Shown here: in pieces, positions 24,886 through 32,471 of the stretch | How the letters are laid out: every line of letters begins with the position of its first letter | Numbering within the stretch: position 1 is the stretch's first letter | DNA from: Urbifossiella limnaea | GTDB taxonomy: Bacteria; Planctomycetota; Planctomycetia; Gemmatales; Gemmataceae | Assembly (NCBI RefSeq): GCF_007747215.1 | Contig: NZ_CP036273.1 | Location: 5,316,322-5,380,321, forward strand | Length of the DNA stretch: 64,000 nucleotides | Direction of reading: 5' to 3' | Made by a program: the position numbers and the translations under genes | Notes under the pieces: model-generated | Seen by the model: only the letters and a program-made list of their open reading frames with translations | What the model was told of the DNA's origin: nothing | Database searches by the model: none

Positions 24886-26757
24886 CTACCGCGCCGCGTC
24901 GCGGGCGATCAACTCGTTGACCCGGGCCGCCAGCGCCGTCGGGTCGGCGACCTTCGATCCCTCGGCGATGACCGCCTGCTCGTGGAAGAGCCGGGCGTAG
25001 ACCGCGACTCGCGGGTCGTCGGCGGACTTGGAATGCAGTTCCCGTGCCGCCTGAACCGCCGGGTGGTCGGGGTTCAGCTCCAGGACGCGCTTCCCCTTCC
25101 CCTCGCCGCGGCCCATCCGCTCCATGAGCCGCTCCATGTGCGCGCTCGTGCCGTGCTCCTCGGCCACGAGCACCGCGGCGCTCTCCGTCAGCCGCTTCGT
25201 CAGCCGCACGTCGGCGGTCTCGGGGAGCGTCGCCTTGAAGGCGGCTACCAGCGGCGCGAACTGCTCTTTCACGTCGGCGGGGATGTCGTCCGCCGTCGGG
25301 GCCGCGCCGCGGTCGGCCGCGTGGAGTTTCTTCCCCTTGTACTCGCCGAGCTGCGGCAGGGCGAACTCGTCGATCGGGTCGGACAGCAGCAGCACGTCCT
25401 GCCCCTTCGCCCGGAACGCCTCCAGGTACGGCGACCGCCGCAGCGGCTCGACGTCCTCGCCGATGAGGTAGAAGATGTCCGTCTGCCCCTCGGGCATCTT
25501 CTCGACGTACTCGGCGAGCGTGGTCAGTTGCCCGGCCGGCGTGTTGGCGCTCTCGAACAGGAGCAGGTCGGCGATCTTCTCGCGGTTCATGAAGTCGCGG
25601 GTGAGCCCCTCCTTGAGCACCGGCCCGAGCCCGGCGTAGAACTCGCGGTACTTCTCGAACTCGACGTTTTTCATGCCGGCGAGGGCGTCCAGCACGTTCT
25701 TCACGACGCTCTTCTGGATCGTCGTCAGGATCGGGTTCTGCTGCAAAATCTCGCGGCTGACGTTGAGCGGCAGGTCGGCCGAGTCCACCACGCCCTTCAC
25801 GAACCGCAGGTAGAACGGCAGCACCTCCTCGCAGCGTTCCATGATGAGGACGCGCTGCACGTACAGCCGCAGGCCGGCCTTCGGCTCCTCCCAGTCGAAG
25901 CTGAACGGCTTCTTGGCCGGCACGAAGCACAGCACCTTGAACTCGGTGTTTCCCTCGGCGGCGTAGTGGATCGTCGTCAGCGGCGGGTCGCTGTCGTGGC
26001 TGATCTGCTTGTAGAACTCGGCGTACTCGTCCGGCTTCACCTCCGCCTTGTTCCGCAGCCAGACCGCCTTGCGGCTGTTCAGCGTCTCCTCGGTCGTGGT
26101 CTTCTCGCCGTCCTTCTCCGTCACCTCGTCCATGACGACGGGGTGTTCGATGAAGTCGGAGAACTTGCGGACCAGCGAGCGGAGCTTCCACGGGTCGAGG
26201 AACTCGGCGGCGTCCTCCTTCAGGTGGAGGATCACGTCGGTGCCGCGGCCCGGCTTCTCGACCGCCTCCACGGTGAAGGCGCCCTGCCCGTCGGACACCC
26301 ACTTCGTGCCGTCGGCCGGCGTGCCCGGGCCGCGGGTGACGACGGTGACCGTGTCGGCGACCATGAACGCGGAGTAGAAGCCGACGCCGAACTGGCCGAT
26401 GAGCCCGGGGCCGGCGCCCTGGGCGCTGGCCTTCGCGGCTTCGAGGAAGGCGCGGGTGCCGCTCTGGGCGACGGTGCCGAGGTGGTCGATGACCTCCTGT
26501 CGGGTCATACCGATGCCGTTGTCCGAGATGGTGAGCGTCTTCGCCTCCTTGTCGGGGGCGATCTTGATCTTCCAGTCGGTGTTCCCTTCGAGCTTGTCGG
26601 CGTTGGCGAGGGCGTCGAAGCGGACCTTGTTGACCGCGTCGGAGGCGTTCGAGATCAGTTCGCGGAGGAAGATCTCGCGGTCGGAGTAGAGCGAGTGCGT
26701 GATGAGGCGGAGGAGCTGTTTGAGCTCGGCCTTGAACTCCAGCGTCTCGGCGGGCAT
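24886..26757 (-). CDS. htpG: Molecular chaperone HtpG (Hsp90)
   Basis: A 623-residue cytosolic ATP-dependent chaperone of normal bacterial length. The N-terminal GHKL ATPase domain has the metal-binding RELISNASDA, the Asp/Gly loop ISDNGIGMT and the lid GQFGVGFYSAFMVAD. The middle domain has LYVQRVLIMERCEEVLPFYL and the conserved catalytic-loop Arg in PLNVSREILQQN. The C-terminal dimerisation domain is complete. The ATG at 26757 matches the family N-terminus (ETLEFKAELKQLLRLITHS). It is a single gene flanked by a hairpin downstream and a long inverted repeat upstream, so it is probably monocistronic. Confidence 0.97.
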   Translation of the reverse strand: MPAETLEFKAELKQLLRLITHSLYSDREIFLRELISNASDAVNKVRFDALANADKLEGNTDWKIKIAPDKEAKTLTISDNGIGMTRQEVIDHLGTVAQSGTRAFLEAAKASAQGAGPGLIGQFGVGFYSAFMVADTVTVVTRGPGTPADGTKWVSDGQGAFTVEAVEKPGRGTDVILHLKEDAAEFLDPWKLRSLVRKFSDFIEHPVVMDEVTEKDGEKTTTEETLNSRKAVWLRNKAEVKPDEYAEFYKQISHDSDPPLTTIHYAAEGNTEFKVLCFVPAKKPFSFDWEEPKAGLRLYVQRVLIMERCEEVLPFYLRFVKGVVDSADLPLNVSREILQQNPILTTIQKSVVKNVLDALAGMKNVEFEKYREFYAGLGPVLKEGLTRDFMNREKIADLLLFESANTPAGQLTTLAEYVEKMPEGQTDIFYLIGEDVEPLRRSPYLEAFRAKGQDVLLLSDPIDEFALPQLGEYKGKKLHAADRGAAPTADDIPADVKEQFAPLVAAFKATLPETADVRLTKRLTESAAVLVAEEHGTSAHMERLMERMGRGEGKGKRVLELNPDHPAVQAARELHSKSADDPRVAVYARLFHEQAVIAEGSKVADPTALAARVNELIARDAAR

Positions 26758-26778
26758 GGGAGTGGTACTCCTCAGACA

Positions 26779-26894
26779 GATTGGCCACGAGAAGGCACAA
26801 AAAAGCACAAAAAAGGAAGACGGAACAGAACCTGACCTCGGTCTTGGCTCGGTCTTACTTTTTGTGTCTTTTTGTGCCTTTTCGTGGCCAATCT
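26779..26894. repeat. Long near-perfect inverted repeat upstream of htpG
   Basis: The left arm (about 26779-26816) begins AGATTGGCCACGAGAAGGCA and continues with A-rich CACAAAAA units. The right arm (about 26858-26894) is its near-exact complement, with one or two mismatches. The roughly 40-base spacer is less GC-rich. The arms are A/T-rich for this genome. It lies between htpG and the histidine kinase gene, both on minus, and could be a small mobile repeat. Confidence 0.7.
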
Positions 26895-26919
26895 CCGGGT
26901 TCGGGTTTGTGTCGTTAGC

Positions 26920-28263
26920 TTATGACGGGAACGCGACTCGGAACACCGTCCGGCCGCCCTCGCGGCCCCACGTCAGGGCCGCGCCGTGGGCGTCGGCGGC
27001 ACGCTTCGCCACGGCCAGGCCCAGGCCGATCCCCTCGGGCTTGCCCGTCACGAACGGCTCGAACAGTTTGGCCGCCAAGTCCGCCGGCGGCCCCGCGCCG
27101 CTGTCGCTCACCACGACCACGCCGGCGGCGAGTGACACCGCCACGTCACCGCCCGGCCCGGCGGCGTCGGCGGCGTTGTCGATGAGGTTGCCGAACAGGT
27201 GGGCGAGCTGCGCGGGGTCGCCGGCGAAGGCGTGCGGCGGCGGCGGGTCGAAGTGGAGCGTGATGCCGGCGTGCTGGCAGCGGGGGCGGGCCAGCTCGAC
27301 GGCCTGCGCCAGCAGTTCCGCGAGGTCGCACGGGCGGGGGTCGAACGGCGGCGGCTTCCCGGCGGTGAGGAACTGCCGCAGGTTCGCCTCGATGCGGGCC
27401 AGTTGCCGCAGCGCCACCCGTAACGGCTCCGGGTCGGCGGCCGGGTTCTCCGTCAGGAACAGCTCGATGGACAGCTTCGCCCCCGCGGCCGCGTTGCGGA
27501 GCTGGTGCGCCAGGCCGCCGGCGAACTGACCCAGCACGCGGAGCCGCTCGGCGCGGGCCAGGGCGTCGCGGTACTCGGCGAGCTGCCCGGCCATCGCGTT
27601 CACTGCCCGGTACAGGTCGGCGACCTCGTCGGCGGGGCCGGGCACGGGCACCGGCGTGAAGTCGCCGCCCGCGATGCGGCGGGTGTGGCCGTCGAGGGTG
27701 TGCAACCGGCGCACGAGGCCCGTTCCCAGCGCCAGCGCCAGCGCCACGGCGACGAGCCCGCCGGCACCGCCGAGCACGATCAGCGGCCGGGCGGCGGCCT
27801 GCACGGCGGTGCGGCGGCGCTCCTCGGGCAGCAGGATGTACAGCTCACCGCGCGACGGCCCGGGGTCGGCCAGCCGGCGGCTCAGTGGCAACCGCAGGCA
27901 CCGGTACTCGACGCCGCCGACGAGGACCGGCGGGCCGAGGTGGTCGTCCTCGTCGCGCGGCGCGGGAGGCACGTCGGCCGGGGGCGGCGTGGCGGGGTCG
28001 GCGAGCGTGCCGACGGGTGCGGCGCCGGGCCGGTCGAGGATGAACTCGGCGCCGCTGAAGCCCTTCATCAGGTGCAGCACGCGCTCGGAGAGGGGGTAGC
28101 CGGGCGGCTCGGTGACGGTGGTGGCGACGGCCCACAGCTGCGCCGCGAGTTGGCGTTCCGCGGCGCGGGCGGCGCCGGCGGCGGCCCACGCGGTCGCGGC
28201 CACGTCGCCGGCCAGGAGCAGCGTCAGCGGCAGCAGTAGACGGTAGCGGAGGGACAGCCGCAT
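26920..28263 (-). CDS. Orphan sensor histidine kinase
   Basis: A 447-residue membrane kinase. It has an N-terminal helix (about 8-28), a periplasmic sensor part rich in Pro/Asp, a second helix (about 160-182), a HAMP-like segment and the phosphoacceptor block GGLAHQLRN (His253). The ATPase domain has an N box at FGNLIDNAADAA, then VVVSDSGAGPP and GIGLGLAVAKRAADAHG. The HQLRN form resembles the NtrB/HELRN class. No response regulator is adjacent, so its partner is unknown; the nearest receiver (23297-23701) has Glu instead of the phosphorylated Asp. Confidence 0.9.
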   Translation of the reverse strand: MRLSLRYRLLLPLTLLLAGDVAATAWAAAGAARAAERQLAAQLWAVATTVTEPPGYPLSERVLHLMKGFSGAEFILDRPGAAPVGTLADPATPPPADVPPAPRDEDDHLGPPVLVGGVEYRCLRLPLSRRLADPGPSRGELYILLPEERRRTAVQAAARPLIVLGGAGGLVAVALALALGTGLVRRLHTLDGHTRRIAGGDFTPVPVPGPADEVADLYRAVNAMAGQLAEYRDALARAERLRVLGQFAGGLAHQLRNAAAGAKLSIELFLTENPAADPEPLRVALRQLARIEANLRQFLTAGKPPPFDPRPCDLAELLAQAVELARPRCQHAGITLHFDPPPPHAFAGDPAQLAHLFGNLIDNAADAAGPGGDVAVSLAAGVVVVSDSGAGPPADLAAKLFEPFVTGKPEGIGLGLAVAKRAADAHGAALTWGREGGRTVFRVAFPS

Positions 28264-28280
28264 GGGGTATGGTGGGCTTC

Positions 28281-28354
28281 GGCTCAGGGGCTCCGCCGCT
28301 CGCGGCTTGGCGGCGTGTACGCCGCCAAGCCGCGAGCGGCGGAGCCCCTGAGCC
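28281..28354. repeat. 36-base perfect inverted repeat, divergent promoter area
   Basis: Arms 28281-28316 and 28319-28354 are exactly complementary with only a two-base loop. It sits between the divergently transcribed histidine kinase (minus) and sulfatase (plus) genes, so it cannot be an ordinary terminator. If transcribed it would form a very stable structure in the 5' leader of either gene. Confidence 0.75.
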
Positions 28355-28366
28355 CCGGAGCAACAG

Positions 28367-30118
28367 ATGCGCTACGCCCTCTCCATCCTATGCGGCCTCG
28401 CCGCCGGCACGCCCGCCCTCGCGCAGCAGCGGCCGAACGTGCTCCTCGTCATCACCGACGACCAGGGCTTCGGCGACCTCGGCGCCCACGGCAACCCCGT
28501 CGTCCGCACCCCCAACCTCGACGCCTTCACGAAGCAGTCCGCGTGGCTGAAGAACTTCCACGTCTCGCCGGTGTGCTCGCCCACACGCGCGGCGCTCCTG
28601 AGCGGCCAGTACAACTACCGCACCGGCGTCGTGGACACGTTCATCGGCCGGTCGCTGATGCGGCCGGACGTCACGATCCTGCCGCAACTGCTCGCCGGCG
28701 CCGGCTACCGCACCGGGCTGTTCGGCAAGTGGCACCTCGGCGACAACTACCCGCTCCGCCCCGAGGACCGCGGCTTCCAGGACACGCTCTGGTCCCGCGG
28801 CGGCGGCCTGGCCCAGCCCAGCGACCACCCCGACAGCACCTTCGCCACCGCCTACTTCGACCCGTTCCTCACCCGGAACGGCAAGGAGGAACGCACCAAG
28901 GGCTACTGCACCGACGTGTTCACCGACGCGGCCGTGCGCTTCGTGGGGGCGAAGTCGGAGCGGCCGTTCTTCGCCTACGTGGCGTACAACGCGCCGCACG
29001 GCCCGTACCAGGTGCCGCCGGCGCTCGTCGCGCCGTACCGCGGCCGCGACCTGAGCGCCACCGGCTTCCCGCAGATCGGCCAGCCGTGGGCCGGGAAGAA
29101 GGACAACGCCGAGGACATCGCCCGCGCCTACGCCATGATCGAGAACGTCGACACGAACTTCGCCCGGCTGCTGAAGGCGATCGAGGACGCGGGCCAGGCG
29201 CAGAACACAATCGTGATTTTCTTGACGGACAACGGCCCCGGCGACACGCGGTTCAACGCCGGCCTGCGCAACCGTAAGGGCACCGTCTACGAGGGCGGCA
29301 CCCGTGTGCCGTGCTACGTACGCTGGCCGGGCCGCGTCACCCCCGGCCACGTCGTCGAGACGCCGCTGGCACACGTCGACATCGTGCCGACGCTGATCGA
29401 CGCCTGCGCCGTGCCGCTGCCGGACATCAAGCTGCCGCTCGACGGCGTCAGTGCGCTCGGCCTCCTGACGGGGCGTAACGTGGACCTGCCGGCGCGGACG
29501 CTGTTCGTGCAGTGGCACCGCGGCGACGTGCCGGAGCGGTACCGGGCGTTTGCGGCGCGCGGGCCGCGCTTCAAGTTGGTGCAAGCCAACGGCGTCGCCC
29601 CGGACGCGAAGTGGACGCCGCGCTACGAGCTGTTCGACATCCCCGCCGACCCGTTCGAGCAGCGCGACCTGGCGGCCGAGAAGCCGGACGAGGTGGCACG
29701 GCTGAAGGCCGCCTACGACGCCTGGTTCACCGACGTGACGAAGCGCGGCTTCGACCCGGCGCGGATCGTGGTCGGCAGCGAGAAGGAGAACCCGGTGCGG
29801 CTGAGCCGGCAGGACTGGCGCGGCTCGAAGGCCGGCTGGGCCGCGGATAGCGTCGGGCACTGGGAGGTACGGGTGGAACGTCCCGGCCGGTACCGGCTCG
29901 GGGTGCGGGCGGCGCGGCCGTTCACGGCCTGTGCCGGGGCGGTCGGTGGCCGGCGGGTCGAGCTGCGGTCCGCAGACCCCCTGGCGGTGATGACCACGAC
30001 GATCGAGTTGCCCGCCGGCGACGCCCGCGTCGAATTGACCCTCGGCGACGGGGACGGCGCGACCCGCCGCGGGCCGACCTACGTGGAGCTCGAATTCTTG
30101 GGTCCGGTCCCGAAGTGA
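28367..30118 (+). CDS. Secreted sulfatase (formylglycine-dependent)
   Basis: A 583-residue arylsulfatase-type hydrolase with a signal peptide ending near ALAQQ. It has metal ligands in PNVLLVITDDQGFGD (Asp31/Asp32), the modification motif CSPTRAALLSG (Cys70, to become formylglycine), GKWHLGD and the late metal site LTDNGPGD. Such enzymes release sulfate from sulfated polysaccharides; planctomycetes carry many. The C-terminal extension (about 480-583) looks like an added beta-sandwich, perhaps carbohydrate-binding. The maturase is not in the window. Convergent with a DUF1080 gene across a hairpin. Confidence 0.93.
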   Translation: MRYALSILCGLAAGTPALAQQRPNVLLVITDDQGFGDLGAHGNPVVRTPNLDAFTKQSAWLKNFHVSPVCSPTRAALLSGQYNYRTGVVDTFIGRSLMRPDVTILPQLLAGAGYRTGLFGKWHLGDNYPLRPEDRGFQDTLWSRGGGLAQPSDHPDSTFATAYFDPFLTRNGKEERTKGYCTDVFTDAAVRFVGAKSERPFFAYVAYNAPHGPYQVPPALVAPYRGRDLSATGFPQIGQPWAGKKDNAEDIARAYAMIENVDTNFARLLKAIEDAGQAQNTIVIFLTDNGPGDTRFNAGLRNRKGTVYEGGTRVPCYVRWPGRVTPGHVVETPLAHVDIVPTLIDACAVPLPDIKLPLDGVSALGLLTGRNVDLPARTLFVQWHRGDVPERYRAFAARGPRFKLVQANGVAPDAKWTPRYELFDIPADPFEQRDLAAEKPDEVARLKAAYDAWFTDVTKRGFDPARIVVGSEKENPVRLSRQDWRGSKAGWAADSVGHWEVRVERPGRYRLGVRAARPFTACAGAVGGRRVELRSADPLAVMTTTIELPAGDARVELTLGDGDGATRRGPTYVELEFLGPVPK

Positions 30119-30127
30119 AATTGCCGC

Positions 30128-30161
30128 TTGCGGCTTCGCGCTTCCCGGCGCGAAGCCGCAA
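30128..30161. terminator. Hairpin between convergent sulfatase and DUF1080 genes
   Basis: Fourteen-base arms (30128-30141 and 30148-30161) of perfect complementarity with a six-base loop. The element occupies nearly the whole 52-base gap between the two stop codons and can terminate both transcripts. Confidence 0.7.
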
Positions 30162-30170
30162 CCGTTCAGG

Positions 30171-30911
30171 CTACTTGGCCAGCGGCTTCCACTCCACCTT
30201 CTTGAACGTCACCACGGTGCCCGGGTCGTGCCCCTGCAGGGCGAAGCGGCCCTTCGTGTGGGTGTTGTTCGGGTCGGTGAAGTCCACCGTCTTCTTGCCG
30301 TTCACGAAGATCTGGATGTGCGCCCCCTCGGCCACCACCTCCTGCACGAACCACTCGTCCGGCCCGTGCGGGGCCTTGTTCATCACGGTGATGTCCTTCT
30401 TGAACTGCGTCAGCTTGGTGCGGCCGTCCGGGTACAGGCTGCCGGTGCGGATCGGGTCGCCGCCGGTGGCGTTGATCTGCGCCTCGTAGCCCGGCGGGAA
30501 CCCGGGGGCGAGCGTGGCCCGCGAGTACTGGCCGCTGTTCCCCTTGTCGTTGATCTTCGCCTCCACCCGGTAGCGGAAGTCGGTGAAGTCGTCCTTCACG
30601 GTGAACAGGTGGCTGTGCGGGCCGCTGCCGATCAGCAGCCCGTCCTTGACCTGCCACAGCGGGATGAGCTTGCCGTCCTTCGCCTCGCCGCTGAACCCGA
30701 CGACGGCGCCGCCCGCGTCCTTCACGGGCACCACCGACTGGTAGGCGCCGGGATTCGGGTTCGGGTGAGTAATCCAGCCCGTGAGGGTCCGGCCGTTGAA
30801 CAGCGGCATCCAGCCGTCGGAGCTCTTGGAGTCTTGGGCGTGGCTACTGCCGGCGAGGAAGCCCAGGCAGATTGCGCCGGAAAGGCAGACGGGGCGGAAC
30901 AGGGGTTGCAT
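30171..30911 (-). CDS. DUF1080 (3-keto-disaccharide hydrolase-like) secreted protein
   Basis: A 246-residue protein with a signal peptide ending near SSHAQDS. It has the family blocks DGWMPLFNGRTLTGWI, WQVKDGLLIGSG, NSGQYSRATLAPGFPPGYEAQI and RFALQGHDPGTVVTFKKVEWKPL. DUF1080 has a concanavalin-like fold; some members hydrolyse 3-keto-glycosides and many accompany sugar dehydrogenases. It is very common in planctomycetes, where its substrate is usually unknown. The start at 30911 fits the signal peptide. Confidence 0.9.
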   Translation of the reverse strand: MQPLFRPVCLSGAICLGFLAGSSHAQDSKSSDGWMPLFNGRTLTGWITHPNPNPGAYQSVVPVKDAGGAVVGFSGEAKDGKLIPLWQVKDGLLIGSGPHSHLFTVKDDFTDFRYRVEAKINDKGNSGQYSRATLAPGFPPGYEAQINATGGDPIRTGSLYPDGRTKLTQFKKDITVMNKAPHGPDEWFVQEVVAEGAHIQIFVNGKKTVDFTDPNNTHTKGRFALQGHDPGTVVTFKKVEWKPLAK

Positions 30912-31032
30912 GGCAGTCGCTCCGGATGCAGGGGGAGGAGGGCCGGCGTCCGGCCGCCGGGTGATGCTACCCGGCCCGGCGCGCGTCGGCCAGAGCCCGC
31001 CCGACCGGCCTGTACAACCTGACCGGCGCGGC

Positions 31033-31059
31033 GGAATAATTCCCCCCAAACTGCTCAGA
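31033..31059 (+). promoter_or_regulatory. Possible ECF-type promoter of the YTV gene
   Basis: GGAAT (31033-31037) and TCAGA (31055-31059) are spaced by 17 bases, resembling ECF sigma -35/-10 boxes. It is about 155 bases upstream of the ATG at 31213. This is a pattern match only. Confidence 0.25.
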
Positions 31060-31201
31060 TTGCGTTGTCGTCGCGGGTGACGACGGGTAACTTGACGCCG
31101 ATGCGGCAGGATAGGGGCTCTGGGCGGACCGCCCGGCCACGCCCGCCCCGCCCGGCGAACCGAACGGACGCACCCCGCACCTGGTTTCACACCGTTGTTC
31201 C

Positions 31202-31205
31202 GGAG
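31202..31205 (+). promoter_or_regulatory. Ribosome binding site selecting start 31213
   Basis: GGAG seven bases before the ATG at 31213. It favours this start over a TTG at 31195. Confidence 0.55.
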
Positions 31206-31212
31206 ACTCGTA

Positions 31213-32382
31213 ATGACGACTCGTCGCCTGTTCGGGCTGGGGGCTGCGGCCGCCGCGGCCGCGCTGCTGGTTCTGGCCCAGGACGCCTCGGCGTTCGGCA
31301 AGCGGAAGCGGGGCTGCGACGCCCCCAGCTGCGAGCCGGCCTGCGCCACCCCGTGCGCCACCGCCGTGACCTACGTCGACCAGAAGGTCACCTGCTACAA
31401 GACCGAGTGGAAGACGAAGAAGGTCGAGATGGACGTGGTGGAGAACAAGTGGGTGGACCAGAAGTACAAGTACACCGTCTGCGAGGCCGTCAGCACGAAG
31501 GAGAAGGTCAAGGTCACCGAGTTCGTGGCGAGCCAGCAGAAGTACACGTACATGGTCAACGAGATCGTGGCGGTCAAGGAGAAGGTCAAGGTCTGCGAGA
31601 TGGTCGCGTCCAAGCAGGCCTTCAAGTACACGGTCAACGAAATCGTGGCGGTCAAGGAGAAGGTCAAGGTCGCCGAGACGAAGTGGACGGTGCAGGATCA
31701 GAAGTACACGTGCCACGAGCCGGTGTACACGAAGTCGACGGTGATGAAGACGGTGTGCGAGACGGTGTGCGTGCCGACCCAGGTCGCCTGCGCCCCGGCC
31801 GCCGCCCCGAGCTGCGACACCGGCCGTAAGGGTCTGTTCAGCCGGCTGTGCAAGAAGCCGTCGTGCGACCCGTGCCCGACCGCCTGCGCCGCCCCGTGTG
31901 CCGACGCCTGCGCCACCCCGTGCATGAAGACGGTGATGGTCCGCCAGGTCGTCACCAAGCAGGTCCCGGTCGAAGTGACCACCTGCTCGATGGTGGCGAA
32001 GGAGGGCACCCGCAAGGTGAACGTCCCGACCACGACGTGGGTCGAGAAGGAAGTCACCGTGAGCAAGTGCGTCCCGGTCGAGAAGGCGGGCGAGCGGATC
32101 GTCCACACCCCGACGTGGGTCGAGAAGGAAGTCACCGTGAGCAAGTGCGTCCCGGTGAGCAAGGAGGGCACGCGCACGGTGATGGTGCCGACGCAGGTCG
32201 AGCGCGAAGTCACCGTCACCCGGATGGTCCCGGTCGAGAAGGAAGGCACCCGCAAGGTGTGCGTCCCGACGACGACCAAGAAGACGGTCGACGTGTCGTA
32301 CTGCGAGCGCGTCGCCTACGTGACGACGATCAAGGTGCCGGTCGCGGCCCCGTGCGCCCCGGCCCCGGTCTGCTGCCACTAA
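31213..32382 (+). CDS. Cysteine-rich YTV-type repeat surface protein (second copy)
   Basis: A 389-residue secreted protein with a signal peptide ending near QDASAFG. It has blocks of charged repeats of about 23 residues (for example around KYTVNEIVAVKEKVK, occurring in tandem at about 110-160), then longer Thr/Val repeats containing TWVEKEVTVSKCVPV. About 25 cysteines occur singly and in pairs. A central module GLFSRLCKKPSCDPCP matches the C-terminal DFFKRVCGQ...CDPCP of the protein at 3785-5599, so the two belong to one family. It is probably cross-linked into the protein cell wall. An intrinsic terminator follows. Confidence 0.83.
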   Translation: MTTRRLFGLGAAAAAAALLVLAQDASAFGKRKRGCDAPSCEPACATPCATAVTYVDQKVTCYKTEWKTKKVEMDVVENKWVDQKYKYTVCEAVSTKEKVKVTEFVASQQKYTYMVNEIVAVKEKVKVCEMVASKQAFKYTVNEIVAVKEKVKVAETKWTVQDQKYTCHEPVYTKSTVMKTVCETVCVPTQVACAPAAAPSCDTGRKGLFSRLCKKPSCDPCPTACAAPCADACATPCMKTVMVRQVVTKQVPVEVTTCSMVAKEGTRKVNVPTTTWVEKEVTVSKCVPVEKAGERIVHTPTWVEKEVTVSKCVPVSKEGTRTVMVPTQVEREVTVTRMVPVEKEGTRKVCVPTTTKKTVDVSYCERVAYVTTIKVPVAAPCAPAPVCCH

Positions 32383-32406
32383 GCGGCACGGCCTGAGCAA
32401 ACGCGG

Positions 32407-32443
32407 CCGGCCCCGGGTTTCCCCCGGGGCCGGTTCGTTTTTC
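32407..32443 (+). terminator. Intrinsic terminator of the YTV gene
   Basis: An 11-base perfect GC hairpin (32407-32417 with 32423-32433) is followed by TTCGTTTTTC. This is the clearest classical rho-independent terminator in the window. Confidence 0.85.
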
Positions 32444-32471
32444 CCACCGCGAACGTGTTCTACGCTTCGGC

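Larger units (their letters stand above)
30912..31212. other. Divergent control region
   Basis: About 300 bases between the DUF1080 gene (minus) and the second YTV-protein gene (plus). It contains GGAATAATTCC at 31033-31043. Reading GGAAT as a -35 box, a TCAGA follows after 17 bases (31055-31059), which resembles an ECF-type promoter for the YTV gene. No further gene is seen. Confidence 0.45.
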
